The notes under the pieces: model-generated
Databases searched by the model: none
Told to the model about the DNA's origin: nothing
What the model saw: only the letters and a program-made list of their open reading frames with translations
Position numbers and translations under genes: made by a program
Part shown: piece by piece, positions 34,373 to 43,773 of the stretch
Numbering within the stretch: the first letter of the stretch is position 1
Layout of the letters: each line of letters begins with the position of its first letter
Source of the DNA: a delta proteobacterium NaphS2
GTDB lineage: Bacteria; Desulfobacterota; DSM-4660; Desulfatiglandales; Desulfatiglandaceae
Assembly (NCBI GenBank): GCA_000179315.1
Contig: ADZZ01000633.1
Location: forward strand, 1-47,653
Reading direction: 5' to 3'
Length of the DNA: 47,653 bases

Positions 34373-34523
34373 TTGGACGAAGCCGCTACGCGGCAGACAA
34401 TTCCAGCGATTTTTTTTCTCCCAGATTAACCTGCTGTAATCTCCTCCAACTTTGTAATAAAAAGAAATCATCAAGGAAGGCGCATTTGCCTTTCATTTCA
34501 ATCATTACAAGGAGGAGATTACA

Positions 34524-35436
34524 ATGGATACCACCATGCCAAAAAATTCGCAATTCAACAAGTATTACCGGAAGCACCAGAAATACCTGAAACTCAATGG
34601 ATTACGGCCAAAAACCATTGAGGCGTACTCAAGGGCGATCAGGCGAATCGGAAACTATTTCGATTGCAGGATCGTCAATCTTACATCCGACCAGTTGCTT
34701 GACTATTTTAATGAGCTTCTGGAATGCCATTCCTGGAGTACGGTCAAGCTCGATCTGTATGGTCTGAAGTTCTTTTACGCCAGGGTACTGAACAAAACCT
34801 GGGAAGACATCCCCTTAATCAAACCGCCAAGAACATCCAGGATCCCGGATATTCTATCCATTGAGCAGCTCAACCGGCTGTTCGCCGAAACCAACAAGTT
34901 GAGCTACAAAGTCTTTTTCTTTACCACCTACAGCATGGGGCTGCGCCTTGGCGAAGGAATCAGGCTGACTGTCGGTGATATCGACTCCGTCAATATGCGA
35001 GTTCATATTCGCGACGCCAAGGGCAACAAAGACCGGCTGGTGCCGCTGCCTGAAAATACTCTGCGCGTGCTGAGAAATTTCTGGCAGGTTCACAAACATC
35101 CCCATTTCCTTTTTCCAAGCCGGAAAAGAGGTCTGAATAATGCCCACCTGGTTCAGCAGCCACTGGACAGAGGCGGCATCCAGACCGCCATGAAAGCCGT
35201 TGTCAGACAACTCGGCATAAAAAAAAATTTCATGCCATTCCCTGCGGCACAGCTATGCAACGCATATGCTGGAAGCAGGCGTTGATCTCATTGAATTACA
35301 ACAGATCCTGGGCCATGTCAGTGTCCTGACCACCACCAGATACACCCATCTGACTTCCAATACCGGAAACAATGCCAGCCAGGCCGTCAATACGCTGGCC
35401 AACACCTTTGATATAACATGGGGAGGGGTCAAATGA
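34524..35436 (+). CDS. tyrosine recombinase, copy 5 (frameshift at A9 run)
   Basis: Asn90 form. A9 at 35219-35227; frame 1 ends at 35285; the HRHY frame ends at 35434-35436. Confidence 0.87.
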
Positions 35437-36545
35437 TTCTGCTCTCCTCGATTATCAATGAATTCAGGGACCGCTTTTTGGACCGATACGAGAATTCCGT
35501 CCTGCCAAGCCATACAAAGGCTCTGCAGACCATGGCACAATGCAGACAAGAATATGGCCCGCACATGCTGGCGAAATGTACGGATCACAACTGCGGAAAA
35601 CAGGTCTATATTCCACATTCCTGTGGCCACAGGAACTGTCCCCATTGCCAGAACCATGAAAACCGGCAGTGGATCGAGAATCAGTTGAGCAAGCGCTTAC
35701 CGGCTCAATACTATCTGATCACCTTCACCCTCCCCAAACAGCTCAGGGATCTTGCCTGGAAAAATCAGGCAACAATCTATTCCCTCATGTTTGCCTGCGT
35801 CCAGGATCTCCTGAAAACATTTACCCAAAAAGACAAAAAACTCGGTGGAGCAGCCGGCTTTACCACCATACTCCATACCCATTCAAGAGCACTCGACTAT
35901 CATCCCCACATTCATGTTGTCATGCCGGGGGCAAGCATCAATACAAAAACAGCATTATGGCGGGTCAAATCTTCCGGGTATCTTTTCAGCCACAAGGCTC
36001 TGGCGCAAGTCTTCAGAGCAAAGATCCTCCAGGCCATTGTTGACCACGGGCTGAGCGTGCCAGAAGATTGCCCGAAACAGTGGGTCGTTGACTGCAAAGA
36101 CGTCGGCAACGGCGACAAGGCAATCATTTATCTTGGCAGATATCTCTACCGGGGCGTCATCCGGGAACAGGATATTCTGCAATGCGAAAACGGCATGGTC
36201 ACCTTCAGGTATCTCCATGCCAAAACCGGGCAATACAGAAGCAGGACCGTCACCGGGGAATATTTCCTCTATCTGCTCATGCTCCATGTGCTGCCCAAGG
36301 GCTTTCGAAGGGCCAGGTGTTACGGTTTTCTCCATCCATGCAGCAAAAAGCTCATCTGTTTTTTGCAGATGGTGCTCCGGGTTAATCCGCTCAATATGTT
36401 TGCCAAGAAATTGAAAGAACGGCCAACAATTACCTGCCCGGTATGCGGAGCGGCCATGAAAATTGTCCTGACAAAAATAGCAAAACCGCCGGCGAAGCAG
36501 GTCCACCTGCCTTACATGAGCGAACACGGAGAAATCGTTATGTAA
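35433..36545 (+). CDS. tnpA: IS91-family HUH transposase, copy 5
   Basis: 370 aa, same protein as copy 1. Confidence 0.94.
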   Translation: MILLSSIINEFRDRFLDRYENSVLPSHTKALQTMAQCRQEYGPHMLAKCTDHNCGKQVYIPHSCGHRNCPHCQNHENRQWIENQLSKRLPAQYYLITFTLPKQLRDLAWKNQATIYSLMFACVQDLLKTFTQKDKKLGGAAGFTTILHTHSRALDYHPHIHVVMPGASINTKTALWRVKSSGYLFSHKALAQVFRAKILQAIVDHGLSVPEDCPKQWVVDCKDVGNGDKAIIYLGRYLYRGVIREQDILQCENGMVTFRYLHAKTGQYRSRTVTGEYFLYLLMLHVLPKGFRRARCYGFLHPCSKKLICFLQMVLRVNPLNMFAKKLKERPTITCPVCGAAMKIVLTKIAKPPAKQVHLPYMSEHGEIVM

Positions 36546-36765
36546 CCCAGAGCCAACATCACCGGTTTATGAAAAAGCCCGGTTTCCCCGGTAATGGACA
36601 CCTATGCGCAAAAAAACTGCATATTCCGCTTCTGAAAGCCTTGTTCTTCAGGCAAATCTATTTCAAAGAGCATATGGGCAGAAGCAGAAAATCCCTGTCT
36701 CACTTCTGTCCTGATCAAGCTGCCTCTTTCAAAAAAGCTGTTTTCTATATATAGTAACCGGGCTT

Positions 36766-36822
36766 GTCCAACAAACGGTTCAGATTGTGGTTCGCTCCGC
36801 TCTCACAATCTAACCTTATTCG
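36766..36822 (+). other. element-borne attC-like right end, copy 5
   Basis: Identical to copy 1; the next gene's stop is 46 bases away, so it is unaffected. Confidence 0.83.
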
Positions 36823-36868
36823 TTGGGGGATGTGTCTTTTTATTTTTTCTTTTTAACTCGTCGCCGAT

Positions 36869-38008
36869 TTAACTGTAGTTACTTTTTACTTGGATTGCTG
36901 ATAGTCTTTTATTTTCAATTTCTTGAGTTATGCAATAAACACCATTGCCTTCAAAGCCAGGATTAAAGCATAAATTATCAAATTTACACTTGGCTTTGTT
37001 TTGATCACCTTTTTCCCATCGATTAATCAAATCAGGTTCTCTGATTAAAGCTCTGCTCATTGAGATATAATCTGCAATTTCTTCATCTATGATGTTTATT
37101 GCTGTATCTAGAGTTTTGATGCCTCCTACAAGAATTACAGGTATGTTAACGGCTGCTTTAATTTTTTTTGCATACTCTTTAAAGTATGCTTCTTTTTCTT
37201 TTGAATTTATTCCCGGTCTACTTGGTGCTAGTTTACCAGTTCTGATTATACCTCCGCTAACTTCAATGGCGTTTACTCCCATTTCATTAAAAATTCTTGC
37301 TGCCTGCAACGAATCCTCTATGTCCAGTCCGTTATCAATAAAATCAGCGCAATTCATTTTGATAAATAAAGGATATTCTAAACCTACAGCTTTACGAACT
37401 GCTTGCAGTATTTCACAATGAATCCTTACACGATTTTGAATACTACCCCCATATTCATCTTTCCGTTGATTGTACGCTGGTGATAAAAACTGACTTAGAA
37501 AATATCCATGACCAGAGTGTAACTCAATTCCATCAAAACCAGCGGCTTTTGCTCGCTCAGCGGCCGCGGCATATGAAAAGACAATCCGTGTAATATCAGC
37601 TTTTGAAACTACTTTGAACGAAGAATCATGCGAATCTGGAACGTAGGATACAGAAAGTGCTGGTTGCTTTGTCAGTTTTGTTTCGGCATACTGACCGGCA
37701 TGGGCGAGCTGGGATATAATTTTTCCCCCATTGTTATGTACCTCCGTTGTTAGGTCCTTTAATCCATCTATGAGATTGTCTTCATAAATCCCGATTTGCC
37801 AAGGTGTACCTTGCCCCTCTTTTGATATATATGAATGACTGCTAATAATTAAGCCAATACCGCCTTTTGCAAGTGAAACCATTCGATCGATAAGTTTTGG
37901 CGTAACAGCCCCTTCTGGAGTAGCTAATCCTTCCCAGGTTGCAGCCCTAATAAATCTGTTCTTTAATAAAAGTCCGTTTATATAACTCTCTGTAAATAAC
38001 CGTTTCAT
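36869..38008 (-). CDS. old yellow enzyme family NADH:flavin oxidoreductase
   Basis: The 379-aa protein is a TIM barrel of the OYE family. Landmarks: KNRFIRAATWEGLAT near the N-terminus, QLAHAGQYA, FDGIELHSGHGYFLSQFLSP with NQRKDEYGGS (substrate and FMN contacts), FIKMNCADF, and the phosphate-binding VILVGGIKTL then YISMSRALIREPDL. It lacks the C-terminal Fe-S/FAD domains of the 2,4-dienoyl-CoA reductase subgroup. It reduces activated C=C bonds; the physiological substrate is unknown. I take the ATG at 38008 over the TTG two codons upstream. No strong ribosome-binding site. The 96 bases between it and the next attC hold nothing recognisable. Confidence 0.92.
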   Translation of the reverse strand: MKRLFTESYINGLLLKNRFIRAATWEGLATPEGAVTPKLIDRMVSLAKGGIGLIISSHSYISKEGQGTPWQIGIYEDNLIDGLKDLTTEVHNNGGKIISQLAHAGQYAETKLTKQPALSVSYVPDSHDSSFKVVSKADITRIVFSYAAAAERAKAAGFDGIELHSGHGYFLSQFLSPAYNQRKDEYGGSIQNRVRIHCEILQAVRKAVGLEYPLFIKMNCADFIDNGLDIEDSLQAARIFNEMGVNAIEVSGGIIRTGKLAPSRPGINSKEKEAYFKEYAKKIKAAVNIPVILVGGIKTLDTAINIIDEEIADYISMSRALIREPDLINRWEKGDQNKAKCKFDNLCFNPGFEGNGVYCITQEIENKRLSAIQVKSNYS

Positions 38009-38104
38009 TTTCAATATTTCTTGCTTATTTTACAAATTGATCATCAAAGCTTCCACATTACTTGATAAGCGTTTAACGTTCAATACTGGATAAGTGTTTA
38101 AGTC

Positions 38105-38164
38105 CCCCAACGGGTTTTTCACAGGCGCCGGTTGTTTGGCGTCCTGTGCAAAAATGGGTTAACT
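38105..38164 (-). other. attC site
   Basis: CCCCAAC to GTTAACT, arms GTTTTTCACAGGCGCC and GGCGTCCTGTGCAAAAAT. The stop of the adjacent gene (38159-38161) lies in the outer box. Confidence 0.87.
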
Positions 38165-39287
38165 GTTGCCAATCTGCTTTAAGAGAGTGAAGGCTTCACA
38201 AGGATTAGACTCCACAACACAGCTATATTTTTTATCAAATCTCAAATTATTTCTTTTGATCAAATCCCGCAGGCTATTTTCCGTAAAGAAATAGTCAAAA
38301 TACGGCAAAGCAGCCTGTGCATGCCGAAAGTCCGACATATCATTGGTCTTAAATTTTCTTTGAATATCCTGCCTAACAGAGGCATATAAACCCGCGCCAA
38401 TAACTACAGATGGAAAATATTTCCCCAATTTATTCATTTTGAATAGGTTGTAAATTGCATTAGCTATACTTTTTCCGCTATCAGTTTTTTTTATCTCTTC
38501 ATTGGTGGGTTTGTACCAATATTCCTTTTCAAACAAATAAATCATAGCATCTTCAAAAAGAGGTTTATAACAGTCAACGACTCCTGCAATTTCTGATAAA
38601 AAGAGTTGTTTGAAAGAATTGTTTTCATGAGCATGTTTTACTTTATCTTTATTTAATTGTGATGTAATATCTTTAAATCTCGGCATGTTGCGTATTTGAT
38701 CTATCCCCATTATATTAACCATATCGCACAAAGACATAGTCCACATTTGGTCATGAAATGCTTTTTGAATAACCAACTGTTCTTCTGGAGAAATAGCGGA
38801 ATTGTGAGGATGTTGTGTGCCATATATAAACGCGACTTTTGTCCCATATGAATTCATCTGGGCTATAAACAGATTGATCCCCATAAATTGTACCTTGAAT
38901 GAAATAAAGAATCTCGAATTGGACTCTTTCCTCTGGGCCTAACAAGGCTACTCCTTTGGAAAGTTCATCAATAAGATTTGCTGATACTTGTAATGTGTCT
39001 GGGTCAGTTTGTTTTAAAATTTCATAATAATTTTCGTCACTGATGGGACATATAATATTGCCACATTCAACTTCATTTATTAGCGACATCAGTAAATCAG
39101 AAAAGATATCATCTTTAGCATGACCTAATGCAGCATTTCTCAATTCAAGCCAATAGTTTGTATCGAGATAAATTTTTTTTACGGTTTTCAGATCATTTCC
39201 AAGCTGTAGCCTCAATCCTTTTGTATATGCATCTAAGGATATATGCGGTTCAGTGCGATGTTTTTCAAATGTATCTATGAATTCCAT
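38159..39287 (-). pseudogene. PIN-like domain protein with a one-base frameshift
   Basis: Two overlapping frames, 39287-38751 and 38884-38159. The first holds KKIYLDTNYWLELRNAALG and IICPISDENYYEIL, a PIN-type nuclease pattern with early acidic residues. The second continues as VAFIYGTQHPHNSAISPEEQLVIQKAF to the attC. Removing one A from the A4 run at 38837-38840 joins them as EFIWDKVAFIYGTQHP, a smooth sequence, for a protein of about 375 aa. Either a recent mutation, an assembly error, or slippage. Its stop TAA is in the attC box. RNase activity is inference. Confidence 0.7.
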
Positions 39288-39300
39288 GTTTTCTTCAGAC

Positions 39301-39380
39301 AGTTAACGCCAAGCTAACCTGCCGCGCCAACAGCTTTGGTATAAGTGGCTCACTTTCTCGCGGTCAGGTTGAGCGATTTG
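39301..39380 (-). other. attC site split by element copy 6
   Basis: AGTTAAC, arms GCTAACCTGCCGCG and CGCGGTCAGGTTGAGC: extra C and extra A in the minus-strand left arm. The outer box G|TTGGGC is divided, with TTGGGC at 41831-41836. Belongs to the methyltransferase cassette. Confidence 0.91.
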
Positions 39381-39531
39381 TTGGACGAAGCCGCTACGCG
39401 GCAGACAATTCCAGCGATTTTTTTTCTCCCAGATTAACCTGCTGTAATCTCCTCCAACTTTGTAATAAAAAGAAATCATCAAGGAAGGCGCATTTGCCTT
39501 TCATTTCAATCATTACAAGGAGGAGATTACA

Positions 39532-40444
39532 ATGGATACCACCATGCCAAAAAATTCGCAATTCAACAAGTATTACCGGAAGCACCAGAAATACCTGAAA
39601 CTCAATGGATTACGGCCAAAAACCATTGAGGCGTACTCAAGGGCGATCAGGCGAATCGGAAACTATTTCGATTGCAGGATCGTCAATCTTACATCCGACC
39701 AGTTGCTTGACTATTTTAATGAGCTTCTGGAATGCCATTCCTGGAGTACGGTCAAGCTCGATCTGTATGGTCTGAAGTTCTTTTACGCCAGGGTACTGAA
39801 CAAAACCTGGGAAGACATCCCCTTAATCAAACCGCCAAGAACATCCAGGATCCCGGATATTCTATCCATTGAGCAGCTCAACCGGCTGTTCGCCGAAACC
39901 AACAAGTTGAGCTACAAAGTCTTTTTCTTTACCACCTACAGCATGGGGCTGCGCCTTGGCGAAGGAATCAGGCTGACTGTCGGTGATATCGACTCCGTCA
40001 ATATGCGAGTTCATATTCGCGACGCCAAGGGCAACAAAGACCGGCTGGTGCCGCTGCCTGAAAATACTCTGCGCGTGCTGAGAAATTTCTGGCAGGTTCA
40101 CAAACATCCCCATTTCCTTTTTCCAAGCCGGAAAAGAGGTCTGAATAATGCCCACCTGGTTCAGCAGCCACTGGACAGAGGCGGCATCCAGACCGCCATG
40201 AAAGCCGTTGTCAGACAACTCGGCATAAAAAAAAATTTCATGCCATTCCCTGCGGCACAGCTATGCAACGCATATGCTGGAAGCAGGCGTTGATCTCATT
40301 GAATTACAACAGATCCTGGGCCATGTCAGTGTCCTGACCACCACCAGATACACCCATCTGACTTCCAATACCGGAAACAATGCCAGCCAGGCCGTCAATA
40401 CGCTGGCCAACACCTTTGATATAACATGGGGAGGGGTCAAATGA
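39532..40444 (+). CDS. tyrosine recombinase, copy 6 (frameshift at A9 run)
   Basis: Asn90 form. A9 at 40227-40235; frame 1 ends at 40293; the HRHY frame ends at 40442-40444. Confidence 0.87.
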
Positions 40445-41553
40445 TTCTGCTCTCCTCGATTATCAATGAATTCAGGGACCGCTTTTTGGACCGATACGAG
40501 AATTCCGTCCTGCCAAGCCATACAAAGGCTCTGCAGACCATGGCACAATGCAGACAAGAATATGGCCCGCACATGCTGGCGAAATGTACGGATCACAACT
40601 GCGGAAAACAGGTCTATATTCCACATTCCTGTGGCCACAGGAACTGTCCCCATTGCCAGAACCATGAAAACCGGCAGTGGATCGAGAATCAGTTGAGCAA
40701 GCGCTTACCGGCTCAATACTATCTGATCACCTTCACCCTCCCCAAACAGCTCAGGGATCTTGCCTGGAAAAATCAGGCAACAATCTATTCCCTCATGTTT
40801 GCCTGCGTCCAGGATCTCCTGAAAACATTTACCCAAAAAGACAAAAAACTCGGTGGAGCAGCCGGCTTTACCACCATACTCCATACCCATTCAAGAGCAC
40901 TCGACTATCATCCCCACATTCATGTTGTCATGCCGGGGGCAAGCATCAATACAAAAACAGCATTATGGCGGGTCAAATCTTCCGGGTATCTTTTCAGCCA
41001 CAAGGCTCTGGCGCAAGTCTTCAGAGCAAAGATCCTCCAGGCCATTGTTGACCACGGGCTGAGCGTGCCAGAAGATTGCCCGAAACAGTGGGTCGTTGAC
41101 TGCAAAGACGTCGGCAACGGCGACAAGGCAATCATTTATCTTGGCAGATATCTCTACCGGGGCGTCATCCGGGAACAGGATATTCTGCAATGCGAAAACG
41201 GCATGGTCACCTTCAGGTATCTCCATGCCAAAACCGGGCAATACAGAAGCAGGACCGTCACCGGGGAATATTTCCTCTATCTGCTCATGCTCCATGTGCT
41301 GCCCAAGGGCTTTCGAAGGGCCAGGTGTTACGGTTTTCTCCATCCATGCAGCAAAAAGCTCATCTGTTTTTTGCAGATGGTGCTCCGGGTTAATCCGCTC
41401 AATATGTTTGCCAAGAAATTGAAAGAACGGCCAACAATTACCTGCCCGGTATGCGGAGCGGCCATGAAAATTGTCCTGACAAAAATAGCAAAACCGCCGG
41501 CGAAGCAGGTCCACCTGCCTTACATGAGCGAACACGGAGAAATCGTTATGTAA
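40441..41553 (+). CDS. tnpA: IS91-family HUH transposase, copy 6
   Basis: 370 aa, same protein as copy 1. Confidence 0.94.
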   Translation: MILLSSIINEFRDRFLDRYENSVLPSHTKALQTMAQCRQEYGPHMLAKCTDHNCGKQVYIPHSCGHRNCPHCQNHENRQWIENQLSKRLPAQYYLITFTLPKQLRDLAWKNQATIYSLMFACVQDLLKTFTQKDKKLGGAAGFTTILHTHSRALDYHPHIHVVMPGASINTKTALWRVKSSGYLFSHKALAQVFRAKILQAIVDHGLSVPEDCPKQWVVDCKDVGNGDKAIIYLGRYLYRGVIREQDILQCENGMVTFRYLHAKTGQYRSRTVTGEYFLYLLMLHVLPKGFRRARCYGFLHPCSKKLICFLQMVLRVNPLNMFAKKLKERPTITCPVCGAAMKIVLTKIAKPPAKQVHLPYMSEHGEIVM

Positions 41554-41773
41554 CCCAGAGCCAACATCACCGGTTTATGAAAAAGCCCGGTTTCCCCGGT
41601 AATGGACACCTATGCGCAAAAAAACTGCATATTCCGCTTCTGAAAGCCTTGTTCTTCAGGCAAATCTATTTCAAAGAGCATATGGGCAGAAGCAGAAAAT
41701 CCCTGTCTCACTTCTGTCCTGATCAAGCTGCCTCTTTCAAAAAAGCTGTTTTCTATATATAGTAACCGGGCTT

Positions 41774-41830
41774 GTCCAACAAACGGTTCAGATTGTGGTT
41801 CGCTCCGCTCTCACAATCTAACCTTATTCG
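41774..41830 (+). other. element-borne attC-like right end, copy 6
   Basis: Identical to copy 1. About 120 bases without features separate it from the methyltransferase stop. Confidence 0.83.
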
Positions 41831-41950
41831 TTGGGCACACTGGCAATATTTTTACGCTTGATCTTATACTAATGCGGAAAACCCGCAAACCATATACCTT
41901 TCCAAATATCTTGTTTTTTTGACAAAAAATTAGGAGTAAGTCACTAATAA

Positions 41951-42721
41951 TTATCGTTTCTTTCCAATGTAGAAGACATACCCATAGTAATCTTTATATT
42001 TTTCGTATAATCGTTGCTCATGCCTCTGATTTTCAATAAAAGCCTTAGCTGTATCATTACTTGCATGTTTCGCTAAAAAGGCTTTCTGAGCATCTACTTG
42101 TGGCGCATAAAAATGGTCTGTCCAGCAAACTTCTGGAAGTATAAAGCATGCAGTTGGAGTATATCCAGCAGATTGCAACTGTGACATCTTTCGTGGGATA
42201 GTATCTATTTCAGAATAAGCATCCATCCAGAACTCTTCAATTTCGTCTGGCCGTTTATCTGAAAACCATGACACTTCAGAAACAGCAATGTAGCCGCCAA
42301 GTCTTATGAACTTATGCCACTCGCAAAGCCCACGTTCAAATCCGATATTATAGATTGCTCCCTCAGACCACATTAAGTCCAGTTCATTTTTATCAAATGG
42401 AAGATTATCCATCGAGCCCACACTACCAATTACTTTGCCATGGAGGCCTAAGTTTCTGGCATTTTGATTAAATAAATCAATGAATCTAGGGAATAGATCA
42501 ATCCCAGTAATTTTCCCAGGGACTCGCTGAGCCAGCAGCATTGTCTGTCCGCCAGTGCCACAACCAATGTCCGCAATCCGAGCTCCCTCTTTTAGGTTAT
42601 CAATAAAGCTCAATGCTCGATATGTAACATCAGGACTACCTGGACCCTGTCTTTCTAAACCTGCATAATATTCACAAATTAACTCAGGGTCAAAATCATG
42701 TATGGATTGGATTTCTGACAT
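41951..42721 (-). CDS. SAM-dependent methyltransferase (class I)
   Basis: A 256-aa Rossmann-fold methyltransferase. Motif I is ARIADIGCGTGGQTMLLA (about residues 47-64), motif II is ITGIDLFPRFI, then GSMDNLPFDKNELDLMWSEGAIYNIGF and the post-motif strand GGYIAVSEVSWF. It resembles small-molecule methyltransferases of the ubiE type; the acceptor is unknown. No signal peptide. Only a weak AAGAAAA precedes the ATG. Single-gene cassette. Confidence 0.9.
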   Translation of the reverse strand: MSEIQSIHDFDPELICEYYAGLERQGPGSPDVTYRALSFIDNLKEGARIADIGCGTGGQTMLLAQRVPGKITGIDLFPRFIDLFNQNARNLGLHGKVIGSVGSMDNLPFDKNELDLMWSEGAIYNIGFERGLCEWHKFIRLGGYIAVSEVSWFSDKRPDEIEEFWMDAYSEIDTIPRKMSQLQSAGYTPTACFILPEVCWTDHFYAPQVDAQKAFLAKHASNDTAKAFIENQRHEQRLYEKYKDYYGYVFYIGKKR

Positions 42722-42762
42722 ATCATTTTCTTTTTTCCCAGATTTCCGGCTTGATTCTGGAT

Positions 42763-42848
42763 GCCCAACGACAAGCTCACCAGCCGCGCCGGAAGCCTGC
42801 GGATAAGCCCCTCCCTTTCTCGCGGTCTGGTGCAGCGAATGGTTGGCC
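42763..42848 (-). other. attC site
   Basis: GCCCAAC to GTTGGCC, arms GCTCACCAGCCGCG and CGCGGTCTGGTGCAGC with extra bases in the minus-strand left arm. Closes the ORF-less cassette to its right. Confidence 0.9.
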
Positions 42849-43699
42849 TAAGCTTTACATTTTAATGCGACTTCTTTCTCAAAGCTGATATCCTTCTCTC
42901 TGCATTTAGGACGGCGCGGTTTCTGCCTCAACAACAGCCGCTTTGCCATTCATTTCATTGCAGAAACCGTGACGACCGGACTACGATACATCCAGAATCG
43001 ATCCGAAAAATATTTGCATTATTTAGCGCATATTCATTCAGAGTGTCACCCTTTGAAAAAACACTTTTCTTCACAACGAAAAATTTCTGTCAAACGAATC
43101 ACCCTCCGAAGCCGAATCATTCCGCCTTGACCAGGCTGGCGCGCTTTCTGCCTCTATACACTCCGCTAGATGCTTAATACGAATCGGACACTCTGATTCG
43201 GAAATCCTTGTGAATCCAAAAAATCCCACCTTCAAGACAGCCTCAGAATGCAGAAAGCGTGACAGCCGGTATTTCAAACGACTAACACACTATTGGAAAG
43301 AGTCATTGATATTCACAAAACACGCCTTGTTAAGACAAACATTACAAAGAACGGTAACAATACAAAACCAGCATAGGCTGACACAATTTCTGCCGATACA
43401 TACTTCACAAGCTGACTCCGATACATCGAAAATCGATTCGGAGAATATTTGCATTACTTAGCACATGTTCATTCACCGTGCCAACCTTTGAAACAACATA
43501 TTTCTTCACAACGAAAAATTTCTATCAAACGAATCACACTACCAAGCCAAATAATACTACCTGCATGCAGGCTGGCGCAATTTCTGATGCCTCATACTAC
43601 GCATACCCAGAAAAACAGTCCAAAAACTGTGACAGCTGGATTGCATTTCAAAGAATACAAACTTCACACCAACTTTTTTTACGCATTTAGCACAAAGCA
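42849..43699. repeat. ORF-less cassette with two degenerate direct repeats
   Basis: About 850 bases without a convincing gene. Two diverged copies of one unit are visible, beginning GATACATC at 42985 and 43420 (435 bases apart). Shared blocks include AATATTTGCATTA, TTCTTCACAACGAAAAATTTCT, CAAACGAATCAC, CAGGCTGGCGC and, near the ends, GTGACAGC. The distance between the GTGACAGC blocks is 370, so indels have accumulated. Short frames exist (e.g. minus 43277-43071) but are not preserved between the copies. Confidence 0.7.
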
Positions 43700-43757
43700 G
43701 GCCAACGCCGAAATCAGCGGCGCTGCTTTTTGCGTCCGCTGAATTTTGTGGTTGGGA
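43700..43757 (-). other. attC site of the Gabija-like cassette
   Basis: GGCCAAC to GTTGGGA, arms AAATCAGCGGCGC and GCGTCCGCTGAATTT, with extra T and A in the minus-strand left arm. The helicase gene stops 17 bases to its right. Confidence 0.9.
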
Positions 43758-43773
43758 TTTCATATCTGTGTAC

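Larger units (their letters stand above)
34373..36822 (+). mobile_element. attC-targeting IS91-like element, copy 5
   Basis: 2450 bp, Asn90/T8 type like copies 4 and 6, with no private change seen. Junctions G|TTGGAC and TTCG|TTGGGG. Confidence 0.93.
39381..41830 (+). mobile_element. attC-targeting IS91-like element, copy 6
   Basis: 2450 bp, Asn90/T8 type. Junctions G|TTGGAC and TTCG|TTGGGC, the latter a perfect GTTRRRY box. Confidence 0.93.

Noticed and set aside
5436-41830. The six units as ordinary gene cassettes inserted by IntI
   Set aside because: Their attC points opposite to all array attCs, they sit at the 1L box rather than the normal 1R site, and one lies inside a CDS. A reversed IntI event is possible once but unlikely six times.
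43210-43763. Small frames in the repeat-bearing cassette (plus 43210, 43449, 43478; minus 43071-43277, 43557-43763)
   Set aside because: None is preserved between the two repeat copies and none has a convincing start signal.
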